Of a DNA stretch of 64,000 nucleotides, positions 12,524 through 23,800 are shown in pieces (the stretch's first letter is position 1; every line of letters begins with the position of its first letter). The notes below the pieces were generated by a model. That model searched no databases. It worked only from the letters and a program-made list of their open reading frames with translations, and was not told where the DNA came from. Source of the stretch: Tetrahymena elliotti 4EA (taxonomy: Eukaryota; Ciliophora; Oligohymenophorea; Hymenostomatida; Tetrahymenidae); contig JH720300.1 in NCBI GenBank assembly GCA_000231825.2, positions 13,343 through 77,342 on the forward strand. The letters are read 5' to 3'. A program made the translations under genes and the position numbers.

Positions 12524-13044
12524 CCCTTAGAAAAAACTCATTTATATTTCTGATATCATTCATTTTATTTTAATTTTTGGTTTTAGAAAATAAATAAGAA
12601 TAAAAACGAATAAACTAAACTAAAGATTGCTTTCTCATTTAAATTTTTTAGGTTTTATTTATTATCAATATTTTTATCTTCATTTTCCTAACATATAAAT
12701 AATAATTTTTCTGAAAATTTTATGATGTTTTTTTAATAAACATAAAATCACTTTTCTAAAAATAAGAAATTATTTTAATAAAAAATATTCATAAAATTTT
12801 TATATTATTTTTTACAAAAGGAAATTTTTAAATAAAAGTATCATTTCATTATTTTACCATTTCAATGAATATTTCTCTACCAAAAATGTTGACAAGTAAT
12901 AAATTCTATTTTATTTATCAACAATTAGTTAGTTAATTAGTTAAGGAATTACAATAAACACTGCAAAGCAAATAAAATTTATTTATGGTTTGCTAGTATT
13001 AAATAAATTTAAAGTAAAATATTTTCTCTTAAAAAACTATTAGT

Positions 13045-13314
13045 ATGAAGCTTCCTTATCTAATTAACAAGGTATGAAAGAAATTATGATAAAAAACTTG
13101 TTTTCTTTCTAATTTGTCATAGCTTTGGCATCATATCTATTAGCCATAAAATGAATTGCTTGTCTTATTAGAATATGCTGTTGTTTTACATTTGATTTTA
13201 TTTCTAATGCCTTAAATTATGTTTAGTATGATAGCAAAAAAATCCTATGAAACTTCTAAATGGTAGATTAAGGAAAAATTAAAAAAAACTTTAAAAGTAC
13301 AATAAAATTCATGA
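13045..13314 (+). CDS. Possible small two-exon ORF inside unit A (remnant)
   Basis: ATG at 13045, a putative 51-bp intron 13072-13122 (GTATGAAAG...CATAG), then an open frame to TGA at 13312, giving 72 aa. The second exon has a hydrophobic stretch (LLVLLEYAVVLHLILFLMP) that could be a membrane helix, followed by 'SYETSKWQIKEKLKK'. The counterpart in unit B is broken by TGA codons and indels. That fits a gene fragment that is not maintained. I do not recognise it. Confidence 0.22.
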
Positions 13315-13408
13315 TATCTGTTAAAAGTTATGGATTTACTAAAATCCCATTTTATTTATTTTTTTATTTTATAATTTTGAAATCACTCTTTCAAAGAATT
13401 GATCTTTT

Positions 13409-13834
13409 GGAGCTGATAGTGCCATAAGCGAAATGTTCAATATGATTACGTCAGTATTCAATTATGATAAATTGAAATATAACTAATCAAATAGATTGAT
13501 TTTGAATAAATTTATTAATTTTGCTGATCATATTGATAATTACTTCTCATTATTTTTAATTAATTCTTTTATTATTTCCTTTTTAAGTTAAATTTTATTA
13601 ATCAGGTAGAAGACTAAAAATTATCTGCCTGGTAAGGTAAATCAAAATTTCTTAATTTTGTCTTCATTTTTAACAAGAAGATATCAAACAATAAAATAAT
13701 TTATTAAAAAATAAATTAATATTTTTCTAATTATCACATCTTTCTACCATCCTAAACAAGTTAGATCAAATATTATTTTAAAAATAAAAAAATACTATTT
13801 CTAAAATATTCATCTATATTTAATACTTGCTTGA
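13409..13834 (+). pseudogene. Coding-like remnant conserved in both duplication units
   Basis: An open frame without a clear start, beginning GADSAISEMFNMITSVFNY. Unit B keeps a clear counterpart beginning GAGSAISETFNLIASVFNY and then breaks. The amino-acid texture of the first ~45 residues is convincingly protein-like and substitutions between the units are partly conservative. The rest is Ile/Leu/Lys-rich and weak. It is probably an exon of an old gene that travelled with the duplicated segment. Family unknown. Confidence 0.35.
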
Positions 13835-14553
13835 AACAGTTAATTAAATTAATTAATTTTTTTCTATTCAGTTCTCATTAGGTATCTATCTCATTAATTT
13901 AACTAAAATTTTAAAGTGTAACAATATTTATAAATTATAATTTTTTTTTAAACATTTATTTTATGTAAATGTAAATACATTTTAACTTTTTTATATTATT
14001 CTTTATTAAAATAATTATTTTATTAAGTTAAGAGCAGCATTTAATTGAATTGACATCAAAATTGAAATATTTAAAATAGAATAAACCCAAAAATAGTTAA
14101 AAAATATAATTTAGTAATTTATTTTAACAATTTATTAGACTAATTTTAGTTACATAGTAGTAAATTTATCTCTTTTTTGTAGTTTCTTGTTTTTACAAAA
14201 AGAATAATAGATTTGTGATTTATAAAATTTCATAAAATTTCTTGAAATAAATAAACATTCAAGAGTATTAACTATTATTTCAACTACCCATCCTTTTTGA
14301 GTAAAAAATTTGAATACTTATAAAAACTATTTTACATTCTTTCTACTTCATCTTAAAATTTTTAGAAATTATAATTAAAATTAGTATATTTTTTCTGAAG
14401 TTTTTTTTGTTTCGGATTACAATTTGTTTTAATTTTTTTTCTGACGGGGATCAATTATTACTTCAAAAGTTTAATTAAAAAGAGAAAATTTAAAAGAACT
14501 ATGATATAATAAATTAAATTATAATATAATTATAAATAAAAAAACTAAGTGCG

Positions 14554-15477
14554 ATGAGAGTTTTAGTTTTCATAATTCTTATTAGCTTCTGTTTTGCTTA
14601 CTCAAATCTTAGAAAGAGTACTGCAGATGGCATGAGTTAATGTTAAAAGCCTTGCTTCTCTTAGAGAGAATAACTTTTGAATGGAGCCGTTATTGGATAT
14701 GTAGCCAGTGTAGATAATAGCTAATCTATCAATATTCCTAGCAGCTTTTTCTAAAATGATTTCCTCTATCTGTGCTGTGACTAGTAGAGAACTTTTGATT
14801 TCTTAGGAGGATTAATAGTACCAGATTTTGTAGACGTAAGTAAGCTCAATGTGGATGACATCAATCAAATTCAAGCCAATATTACTAATGGTGAGAGCGG
14901 ATTATTTACAATTTAGATTAACCACCATTTTTAGAGAGTCGCCCTTTAAGCTTCTGCAAATACTCAACCATAGGCAAATATAACAACTATTTTATAAAAC
15001 ATTAACCCCAATCAATGCGTTTACCCTAGAATTTATACAAGTTGGGACAATGTTTATCTAAATCTTGGCAAAAAAGTAGTTACTTCAATGTATCTTGGCT
15101 GTGAATTCTCGATTCAAATTTACATCCAATCAACTCAACAATATACTTAATAGGAAATTATCAACATCTATTGGTAGCATATTCAAAATAGCACTATTCA
15201 AAACCTTTATCAAAAATTTGAGAATTCTAAGATTCTTTCTTGGAGCTCTTGGACAAGAGGAGTTAGTCCCATCTTAGATAAATTAAGCTATTAAGATATT
15301 CTAAAAGCAATTGGCCTTTAAAATTATACTTACTTAACTCCATTGAAATAATTTAACATTTAATCTGATATTATTCTTATGGATTCTTATGCACTTTTCA
15401 GATAGGAATCTTAAGATATTCAAGACTGCAGTCAAAAGCAATGGAATTATAGATATTAAAAAACTCAAAGTTAATGA
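14554..15477 (+). CDS. Secreted Cys-containing protein, copy A (307 aa)
   Basis: A single exon on the ciliate code. MRVLVFIILISFCFA is a clear signal peptide (cleavage near residue 15), so the product should enter the secretory pathway. Cys30, Cys34 and Cys40 form an N-terminal cluster (CQKPC...C), followed by a Cys-Cys pair at ~75-76 and single Cys later (in 'NQCVYP', 'LGCEF' and near the C-terminus), which suggests disulphides. Several N-x-S/T sites ('ANIT', 'NYT') could be glycosylated. There is no membrane anchor. The ATG is fixed by the signal peptide and by identity with copy B including the leader 'aagtgcgatgaga'. I recognise no named family; an extracellular or granule-cargo role is only inference. 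Transcription signals are presumably shared with copy B because the upstream DNA is duplicated. Confidence 0.85.
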
Positions 15478-17446
15478 GAAAAAAGTATATAAAATATAAA
15501 TAATTATATAAAAATAAATATATTGTAGTTTTTTGATGTTTTTTTAATATAAAACTATTAATATTATTATAAACAAAAACTCATTTTTCTCATTTAAAAT
15601 ACTTCTATTTAAATAAAAAATATTTATTTATTAAAATTTATTGCTATCACAATATACACAAAATTGAAATAAAAAATTCCTCATCTCTTCCATAATTTCT
15701 TTTATTTAAAAATTATCAAATGTTTAAAATTTTTCATATTTTTTAATAAAAAAATATAAATATTAAATATATTTAAATGTTTCTAAATCTTATCATAATA
15801 TTTAATATTATATACCATCATTCCTCACGTCGAGTCCAGAGCTGAAAGCCTAGGATTTATTATTCTAGATAACAACATTAGTCATCAATAATAATTTTTA
15901 TTTGATAGAAATTTTTTGATGTTTTTTTAATAATACTATAATAAATATTTTAATAAACATAAAATCATTTTTCTCATTAAAAATACTCTTTTCTTTTAAA
16001 GTGCTTGGCTTTAATTTAAATGTAAGCAAAAAAAGAAAAGAAAGACTCTTAAAATTTTTTACAAAAGGAAATTTTTTTGATAAAAATGAAAGTATCATTT
16101 TATTATTTTGCCATTTTATTTAAAAATATTTCTTTCCCAAAAATGTTTAAAAAGATAAATATTAAATTTTATTGTAATTATCAACAACTACTTAGCTAAG
16201 GAATAACAATAAACAGAGCAAAGCAAAAAAAATATATTTATGGTTTGTTAGTAATAAATAAATCTCAAGCAAAATTTTTCTCAAAACAAATATAAGTATG
16301 AAACTTAGCTTGAAAGAAATTCAGTTAAACATCTGGTTTTCTCAGCAGCTATTAGCTATTAAAGGAATTGCTTGTCTTATGAGAATATGCTGTTTTTTGA
16401 ACTGCTTTTGAAAATAGTGCTTAAATTAAATGGAGAAATAATTCAATCTCGTTTATTTTTGATGCCTTAAATATTGTTTAAGTATGATACAAACAAATTT
16501 AAATTTATTTAATAAATTCTATGAAACTTCTAAAAGGAAGATTAAGGAAAAATTATTAAAAAAAACTTTAAAAGTGCAATAAAATTGATGATATCTGTTA
16601 AAAATTATGGATTGATTAAAAACAATTTTATTGATTTAAAATTTTATAATTTCAAAATCACTCTTTCAAAGAATAGATAATTATTCGAAATTCATTTGGA
16701 GCTGGCAGCGCCATAAGTGAAACCTTCAATCTTATTGCTTCAGTTTTTAATTATGTAAATGGTAATATAAATATTCAAATAGACTGATGATTAATAAATT
16801 TATTAATTTTGCTGATACTTTATTAATCAGATACAAAACTAAAATTATCTGCCTGATAAGTAAAAAAATACAAATATTTTTCTATATTTTCTAAAATATC
16901 TTTTTGTTTTCCTAACTAAATAAGTCAGATAAAATATTATTTTAAAAATAAAAAATACTATTTCCAAGAGATTGATCCATATTTAATACTTCCTTGAAAC
17001 AGTAAATTATATCTAATTTTTTTTGATTTAGTTCTAATTAGGTATCTATCTTGTTAATTTAACTAAGTTTTTAGGTGTAAATTTATCTCTTATTTGGAGT
17101 TTCTAATTTGTAAAATAAATGAATAAATAATAGATTTGTGACTACAAAAAATTTCCTCTGATTTATTGAAACAAATAATAATTCAAGAGTATTGGAAATA
17201 ATTACACCACATTCTTTTTGAATATAAAATGTTAAACAAGAATAAAAACTATTTCACATTCTTTCAACTTCATCTTTACAAATTTAAATAAAAATTGGCT
17301 CTATTTTTTATGAAGAGTTTTTGTTTCGGATTACTATTTGTTTTAGTTTTTTTATGGTAGGGATGGATTATTACTTAATTGAAAAGTGAAAATTTAATGA
17401 ATTGAATTAAATTATAAAATAATTATAAATAAAAAAGCTAAGTGCG
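15478..17446. other. Spacer between secreted-protein copies A and B
   Basis: No intact gene. It begins with the 3' flank of copy A, then a short unique piece around 15780-15900 with a GC-richer patch ('cctcacgtcgagtccagagctgaaagcctagg'), then unit B from about 15912. Unit B's versions of the ORFs seen at 13045 and 13409 are broken by TGA and indels. The minus-strand ORF at 15898-16098 overlaps duplicated non-coding DNA and is not supported. Confidence 0.6.
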
Positions 17447-18555
17447 ATGAGAGAATTAGTTTTTATAATTCTTATTAGCTTCTGTTTTGCTTATTCAAAT
17501 CTTAGAAAGAGTACTGCAGATGGTAAGAGTTAATGTTAAAAGCCTTGCTTATCTTAGAGAGAATAACTTTTGAATGGAGCTGTTATTGGATTTATAGACA
17601 CCTTAGATTAATCTAATGATATTCCTCCAAATTTTTTCTAAAATGATTTCCTCTATCTGTGCTGTGACGAGTAGAGAACTTTTGATTTCTTAGGAGGTTT
17701 AATAGTACCTGATTTCGTAGATGTTACTAAGCTCAATTTAGATGATATCAATCAAATTCAAGCTAATATTACTCAAGAAGAGACCAGATTATTTAGAATT
17801 GAGATTAACCACCATTTTTAGAGAGTAGCCCTTTAAGCTTCTGCAAACACACAACCATAGGCAAATATGACAACTGTTTTATCATACATTGATCCCGATC
17901 AATGCAATCATCTAAGAATTTATCAAGGTTGGGACCATGTTTATGCTAATCTTGGCAAAAAGGTAGTTACTTCAATGCATCTTGGTTGTGAATTTTCCTT
18001 TAAAATTATTATCCTAACAACTGAGCAATACACTTAAGAGGAAATTATCAGCATCTATTTGTAGCATATTCAAGATAACACTATTGAAAACCTTGATCAA
18101 AAAATTGACAATTCTAAGAAAATTTTTTCTGGTTATTTGACAAGAGGAGTTAGTCCCATCTTAGATAAATTAAGCTATTAAGATCTTCTAAAAACATTTG
18201 GCCTTTAAAATTATACTTACTTAACTCCATTGAAATAATTGAGTATTTAATCTGATCTTATTCTTATGGATTCTTACACACTCTTCAGATAGGAATCTGA
18301 AGATATTCAGTAATGCAGTTGGATGCAATGGAAAGAAAGATATTAAGAGACTCAAAGTTAATGAGAGAAAAGGATATAAAATATAAATAATTATATAAAT
18401 ATTTTAATATATTATAGTTTTTTTAATTTAAAACTATTAATATTATAATAAACATAAAATCACTTTTCTGATTTAAAATAATATTTTCTTTAAATAAAAA
18501 ATATTTATTTATTACAATTTATTGCTATCATAAAACTCTCAAAATTGGAAGAAAA
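15912..18555. repeat. Segmental duplication unit B
   Basis: The second copy of the ~3-kb block, in the same orientation, offset about 3.2 kb from unit A. Non-coding parts have diverged with many small indels, while the gene has stayed open and much more similar. That pattern is consistent with selection on the protein. Confidence 0.85.
17447..18364 (+). CDS. Secreted Cys-containing protein, copy B (305 aa)
   Basis: Intact paralog of the gene at 14554, single exon. The signal peptide (MRELVFIILISFCFA), the CQKPC motif, the Cys-Cys pair, 'LGGLIVPDFVDV', 'NHHFQRVALQASANTQPQAN' and the C-terminus ending ETQSQ all align. It differs from copy A by an Arg-Glu start, a shorter loop after residue 50 and replacements such as IGFIDTLDQSND. 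All Cys positions I compared are kept except a local change near 'DQCNHL'. The two copies are close enough for recent origin but have diverged mainly in exposed-looking loops. Function unknown; secreted by inference from the signal peptide. Confidence 0.85.
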
Positions 18556-18959
18556 GTTTTCTCAAATTTTTTATTATTTAACTCAAAGAAATTTATTTCA
18601 CAAAAGGTTAAGTATGGTTTCATTAAGTTTCTAACTATTAAATTAATATGCTTCATTAATAATTATAGACTAAAAATGCTAAATTATTATCATAAAAGAA
18701 ATTATTATCTAAAAATTGAAATTATGATTTAGAATTATTTTTCAAGCTTATTTACGTAATTCTTAATAAAATTAAATGACCTAATTCTCAAGCAATATGA
18801 AATTTCTAAGGTGGAAAGCAAATTAATAATTTTCAGATTATTTAAAACCAAAATAAAAAATTTTAATATTAGTTTTTCTTTAAAAATTATTTTTTAATAG
18901 GAATTTTAAAAAAAGAAAAGTTTTTAAAAATAAATAAAATCAATTAAATTCTAAAAATG

Positions 18960-19620
18960 TAACGCTTAAAGTTTAATAAAGAAATACTTATTCAGAAAAG
19001 CATAATTAATTAATATTGAAGTAATATTTTTCTTAAACTTAAAAGATTAGATAGAGGATTTTGTTAATTCCTATTCTAACCCTTAGATGAGCCAGCCAAT
19101 TTATATTATTTACAGTTTTAAAAAATAAAAAAAATAAAATAAAGAAATATTTAAAAGATTGAGAATAATTCTAAAACAAAAACTATTGTACAAAATATGA
19201 ATTAAACCCAAATTAGTTAGTAACTCATAAACTAGAGTCTTTCTTTTTCAGAAATGCTTAATTAATGTTGAAAAACTAGGTTTTTCCTAAATTTAAGAGA
19301 TTAGGATTAGAGCATTTTGCAAATTCAAATTATTATCCTTAGATGTAAATTTTTCCAATATTATTTAACCTTTTTAAAAATATTAAAATAAAAATTGAAT
19401 AAAAGCATATTTAAAATAATAAGAAAAGCATAAAATTGGAATTAAATATGAAAACAACAAATAAAATGAATGAAAAAAATATGTGGTTCATCCAAAAAAG
19501 CCATCAGCTAGTAAATTGAAGTCTTTATTTATTCAAAATGGCATAATCGATTAATTCTTTCTTAAAAGAGCTACCAACTCAAAGCTAAGATATTAGTTTA
19601 TTTAAAAGAAAAATAGATAA
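18960..19620. repeat. Three diverged tandem copies, period about 260-290 bp
   Basis: Related blocks begin near 18985, 19243 and 19530. Each reads 'tt.ttcag/caaaa.gc.taattaatt' followed about 50 bp later by 'aagagattag/agattagatag' and a GC-richer stretch ('gattagagcattttgcaaattc' or 'gaggattttgttaattcc'), then 'cccttagatg'. Conservation is low, so the copies are old. Similar motifs occur at 8.4-9.6 kb. Confidence 0.5.
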
Positions 19621-19848
19621 TTTTGCATCAATCTGTATGGAGGTATAAATATGAATTTAAATTAGAGTTGAGTAAATTTAAATAAGTAAATATTAAAATG
19701 CATTTCTTTCTAAAAAAATTGAAAAGCATCTATGATATCTGTAAATTATTTAATATTAATGCCAAAATTTATTTTTTCTTTAGAATTTTCTTATTTTAGA
19801 ATTAAAAATATTAAAAAAGCTTAATGAATCCTTAAAAATTTTAATTTG

Positions 19849-19979
19849 TACCTTAAAACCTCATTCCCTTGTCCCTCGTTTTAGGTAAACAAGCAAATGG
19901 ACTAGTGTGAGGTGATTTTTGTAAAATAAGGCTAACCCTCTTTAATTCGTTTTTACACATAAAATGAGGTTTTAAGGTA
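19849..19979. mobile_element. 131-bp hairpin/MITE-like element with 17-bp perfect inverted ends
   Basis: The left end TACCTTAAAACCTCATT (19849-19865) is the exact reverse complement of the right end AATGAGGTTTTAAGGTA (19963-19979). The interior is visibly richer in G and C than its surroundings and has no ORF. Both ends begin with TA, which would suit a Tc1/mariner-type TA target duplication, but the family cannot be named from this copy. Alternatives are a small structured RNA gene or a residue of an internal eliminated sequence. Confidence 0.6.
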
Positions 19980-20804
19980 TTTAAAAAGGAAATTTAAAAA
20001 TAGAAAAATTTATTATTTGATTGTAAATTACAAAAAACTAAGAAAATAAAAAAAAATTATATTTTCACTTTAAAAATCTAAAGAAAAATATTTTCGAAAA
20101 ATTTTGTAAAAATAAAATAATAAATAAATCAATCAATCAAAAAGGTGAAAAGATTTTATTTTTTTTCAGAAAATTGCTTCTAAATCTAAAATTAATAAAT
20201 TTATATAAAAAAATATGAATATGAAAAATAAGATAGTTTTAGAATAGAATAAATTTTTTCTTGCTTTAAAAAATTTGAAAAAGAAATTTGATTACATGAA
20301 ATAAACACAAAAATATTCTGTTAGACAATTATGTTTTATAATTGATTAGTTGAAAATAATACTCTAAAAATGCAAATACATAGAGCACATATAACTAGGT
20401 ATGTGTAAGAAATTGATGGCTTATAATTATTATACAATTTTTTGCAATTATAATTGTTTTAGAGCTTTAGCTTAATAATTAGATTTGATATTTAAATTAA
20501 GTATGGGAGGAATAAATAATTATTGTTTGATATTCAATAATAAAAATTATATAAGGAATTCGCAAACTTAGAAAAGCTTTAAAAATACGAAGAAGATTAT
20601 TTCTTATTTATAATTAATTAATTTAAAATAAAAAAGAAAAAATTTTGTTTAGAGAAAAAGATAAGATTTTAGTTTTTTTTCTTTAACTAAAAGATATTTA
20701 ATAAATTAATTAAAGAGATTTATCTATCTTTCAATTATTTAACAAGGATTAATTAGAAGCATTAAGCAGTAAATAAAAAAGGTTTAATCACAACTTAAAT
20801 TGAA

Positions 20805-23800
20805 ATGAGCGAGTAACAAGAATAAGAATAGGAATATCAACATCATTATGAAGAAAACTAAGAAGTCCATCAAGATTAAGGTATTTTTTTATCAATTATT
20901 CTGATATTCTTTCATTATTTAATTTTTTCAATTTTAATTCTTGCTTTTAATATCTAAAAATAAATAATCAAATATAGAACAAGAAAATAGAGAGGATGAA
21001 TAAAATTTGAACTTCGATGAAGAAAATAATTAGTAGGAATAAGTTGCTGAAGAAGGAGGTGAAATGGAATTAGAGTAGCATCAAGAATTGAATGAAGATC
21101 ATTAACAAAATGAATAAATTGAACACAATCCAGATTAATAATAGTATGAAGAAGAAAATTATGATAATTAAGAGCAAGGAGAAGGTTAGGAAATGCATTA
21201 ACAAGAAAACTAAGAAGAAAACATTTAAGATGGTGGTGAATAACTTGTCGATTAGTAGAACGAACATTACCAAGATTAGTAAGATTAGGAAGGCTAAGAA
21301 GAAGGATAAGAGCAATAATACTAACACGAATAAGAGCAATAGATCTAAGAAGAAAATGTAGAGTAGAATTATGATGGTAATGAGGAGCTTCAATAAGAAT
21401 AAGTAGAATAGCAAGAAGAATAAAATCTAGGTATGAAAGATGTTTTATATAAAGAAGGCTTATTTGTTATTTAATTTAATATAGATGAAAACTAAGAATA
21501 GCAGCACTAAGAGTTGGATGAATAAAAATTGGAATATCAAAATGAAGACCACTAACATGAGTAACATGAGGAGTAATAAGAAGGAGATCAAGATAATTAA
21601 GAAATCTAATACTAAAATGAATAAAATGAGGGTTATGATTAGGTAGAAGTAAAAGAAGATGAAAACAAGATTGAGGAAGAATAAGAGGAAAATCAAGAAA
21701 TGAAAAATGAAGATGAAGAAATGTAAATATAGGATTAACACTAAGAATAGGTAAGCCAATCTTAGTAAAGCTAAATGTAGCATTTAGAATAATAGCAAGA
21801 ATAGCAACAATAAAAGGAAGAGGAAGAAGAAGAAGAATAATAATAGTAATATTAGTAATAGGAAGAAGGAGTTGAAAACCAACAATAGATATAATAAGAA
21901 TACTAACAAGAAGAATAGCAATAATAGCATTTTGAATAACCAAATCAAGAAACTAAGTACGAAGAACCATCTGAACCTGTAAAAATGCTCTCTGCAGAAG
22001 AATTAAATAACATTTACAATGAATTCAAAGCTTCAATCCGCAATTACTTAGTTGATAAAGTTGTTGACATTTTAAGTATCACTTTTTATATCATTATTCA
22101 AACATTTAAAAACTAAATCTTATTATAAAACAGAAAAATACTAGAAAATTTACAATATAGCTAATAAGGTAGACACATAAACAAGATAAATTAGTACTTA
22201 TATTGCTGCAAATTTGCCTACTGATGAATAGACTTACAACATGCTCAAAATTTTAATTGATCATGGTAATATTTTAAAATAATAAGAAAAAAGCTTTTTT
22301 TTTCATTTATTTTGATAAAAAAATCTTTTAAATTTTTAGAAAAACAGAATTTGTTATGATTTTTTATTTTAAATGTAAATCAAACAAAACAAAACAAATA
22401 AAGTTTTTAGCATAAAACAAGAATTTAAAATTCTTCTTGCTCATTAAAAATTTTCAATACTTCTATTATCATAACGTTATAATAACCAATAAAGTGAGAA
22501 GGATTAATAATTTTTTACAAAGACTTTGAATTGAGTTAAGAAGATTTATTTTTCATTCATTTTTGTATTTCTTGTTAATAAATTTTAAATTAAAAACATA
22601 GGCGCTAATGCTTTATTTAGAGATTAATTAAAAGAATCAGTTTTGTTCTATATTGCTAAAGATGGTAAGATGAAATCCTTTTAGCTTCTAATAGAGCATG
22701 GCGCTTAAGCCAACGAAGAGGATACCAATGGTTAGACTCCTCTTTTCTTTGCTTCAAGAGATAATAGAATTGAAATGGTTAAAGAATTGATTAGATGTGG
22801 AGCAGATGCTTATCATACTGATAAGATTTGCAATTAGACTGCTCTTTTCTATGCAGCAAGAGAAGGAAATAATGAAATTTGCAACATTTTGATTAATAAA
22901 GGATGTAAGGTTAACCATCAAGATTCTACTAAGAAGAACGCTATCTTTTTCGCAAGAAGATAAAACAAAAGAGATACTGTAGAACTATTATAAGAACACA
23001 TGAATAAAATTAAAACTGAAGAACAAAAAGCTAAGGAACCCCCAGCTAAGAAAGTAACTAAGGGTGTTGTCAAAGAAGTAGCTCCTCCTAATCCAGTAGC
23101 TGAGCCTACTTCTCAATCAGGCGAATAATTGATGTCTTTTGATTAGAAATCAATAGGTAATTAATATTTACATTAATATGTACCTTTTATTATAAATATT
23201 TAAATCTTCTAGATAAAAAGAATGATTCTAAGTAAAGAAACAGAAAGTCAAATAAAGATTAAGCCAAAATGTCATACAAATTAGTATATACAGATGAAAA
23301 TGGTTAATAAAGAGAATTAACAAGAGCTGAATATTTAGAATTCAAGGCCAAGTATCCCCAAATAACAAAAATAATTGAACATGCAGATGAAATGATAAAT
23401 GAAGATGTCTATGGAAAGGAAAAAGATAGTTGGGAAAAGGTTGCAAAGAAAATTTTACAAGCTATTTCAAAAGTAAAAGGATGCTACTTATTCTAATAGC
23501 CTGTTGATATATAACGTTATAAAATTGATGATTATTATGATATAGTCAAGAAACCTATGGACTTTGGTACTATTAAGGTAAATTTCATTAAATATTTAAA
23601 TTAATTTTATTTATTAATTTTTTATTTTTTAACAATAGAATAAATTAAACACCAATGTATATGAAAATTGCAAGCAATACTTAGAAGATATGGAATTGTA
23701 ATTATTTAGATCTTAATTTATTAAAAATTAAGTTAAAAATATAAAATAGGGTCTTCTACAATTGTATTTTGTATAATGGATCTGAATCAGAAGTTGGTAG

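Larger units (their letters stand above)
12719..15672. repeat. Segmental duplication unit A
   Basis: About 3 kb that recurs as unit B starting near 15912. Matching landmarks come in the same order: a 'gatgtttttttaataa...cataaaatca' start, 'ttttttacaaaaggaaattttt', 'gcaaagcaaa', 'ttatggtttg', 'aattgcttgtcttat.agaatatgctg', 'aggaaaaatta', 'cactctttcaaagaat', 'ggagctg..ag.gccataag', then the secreted-protein gene and its 3' flank. The start of the unit itself resembles the 3' flank of the gene, so the duplication probably arose by exchange between copies in an already repeated array. Confidence 0.85.
18365..20804. other. Long intergenic region with repeats and a hairpin element
   Basis: No supported gene in about 2.4 kb. 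It starts with the 3' flank of copy B. From ~18950 to 19620 three diverged repeat copies follow (listed separately), then the hairpin element at 19849-19979. The last ~500 bp before 20805 should include the promoter of the bromodomain gene. Confidence 0.6.

Noticed and set aside
15095..15277. 60-aa ORF in the secreted-protein copy A
   Set aside because: Out of frame within a gene that is intact in another frame and conserved in copy B.
21070..21943. Long Ile/Leu/Phe-rich minus-strand ORFs resembling membrane proteins
   Set aside because: They are the antisense of the Glu/Gln codon tract of the bromodomain gene and have no realistic composition or start.
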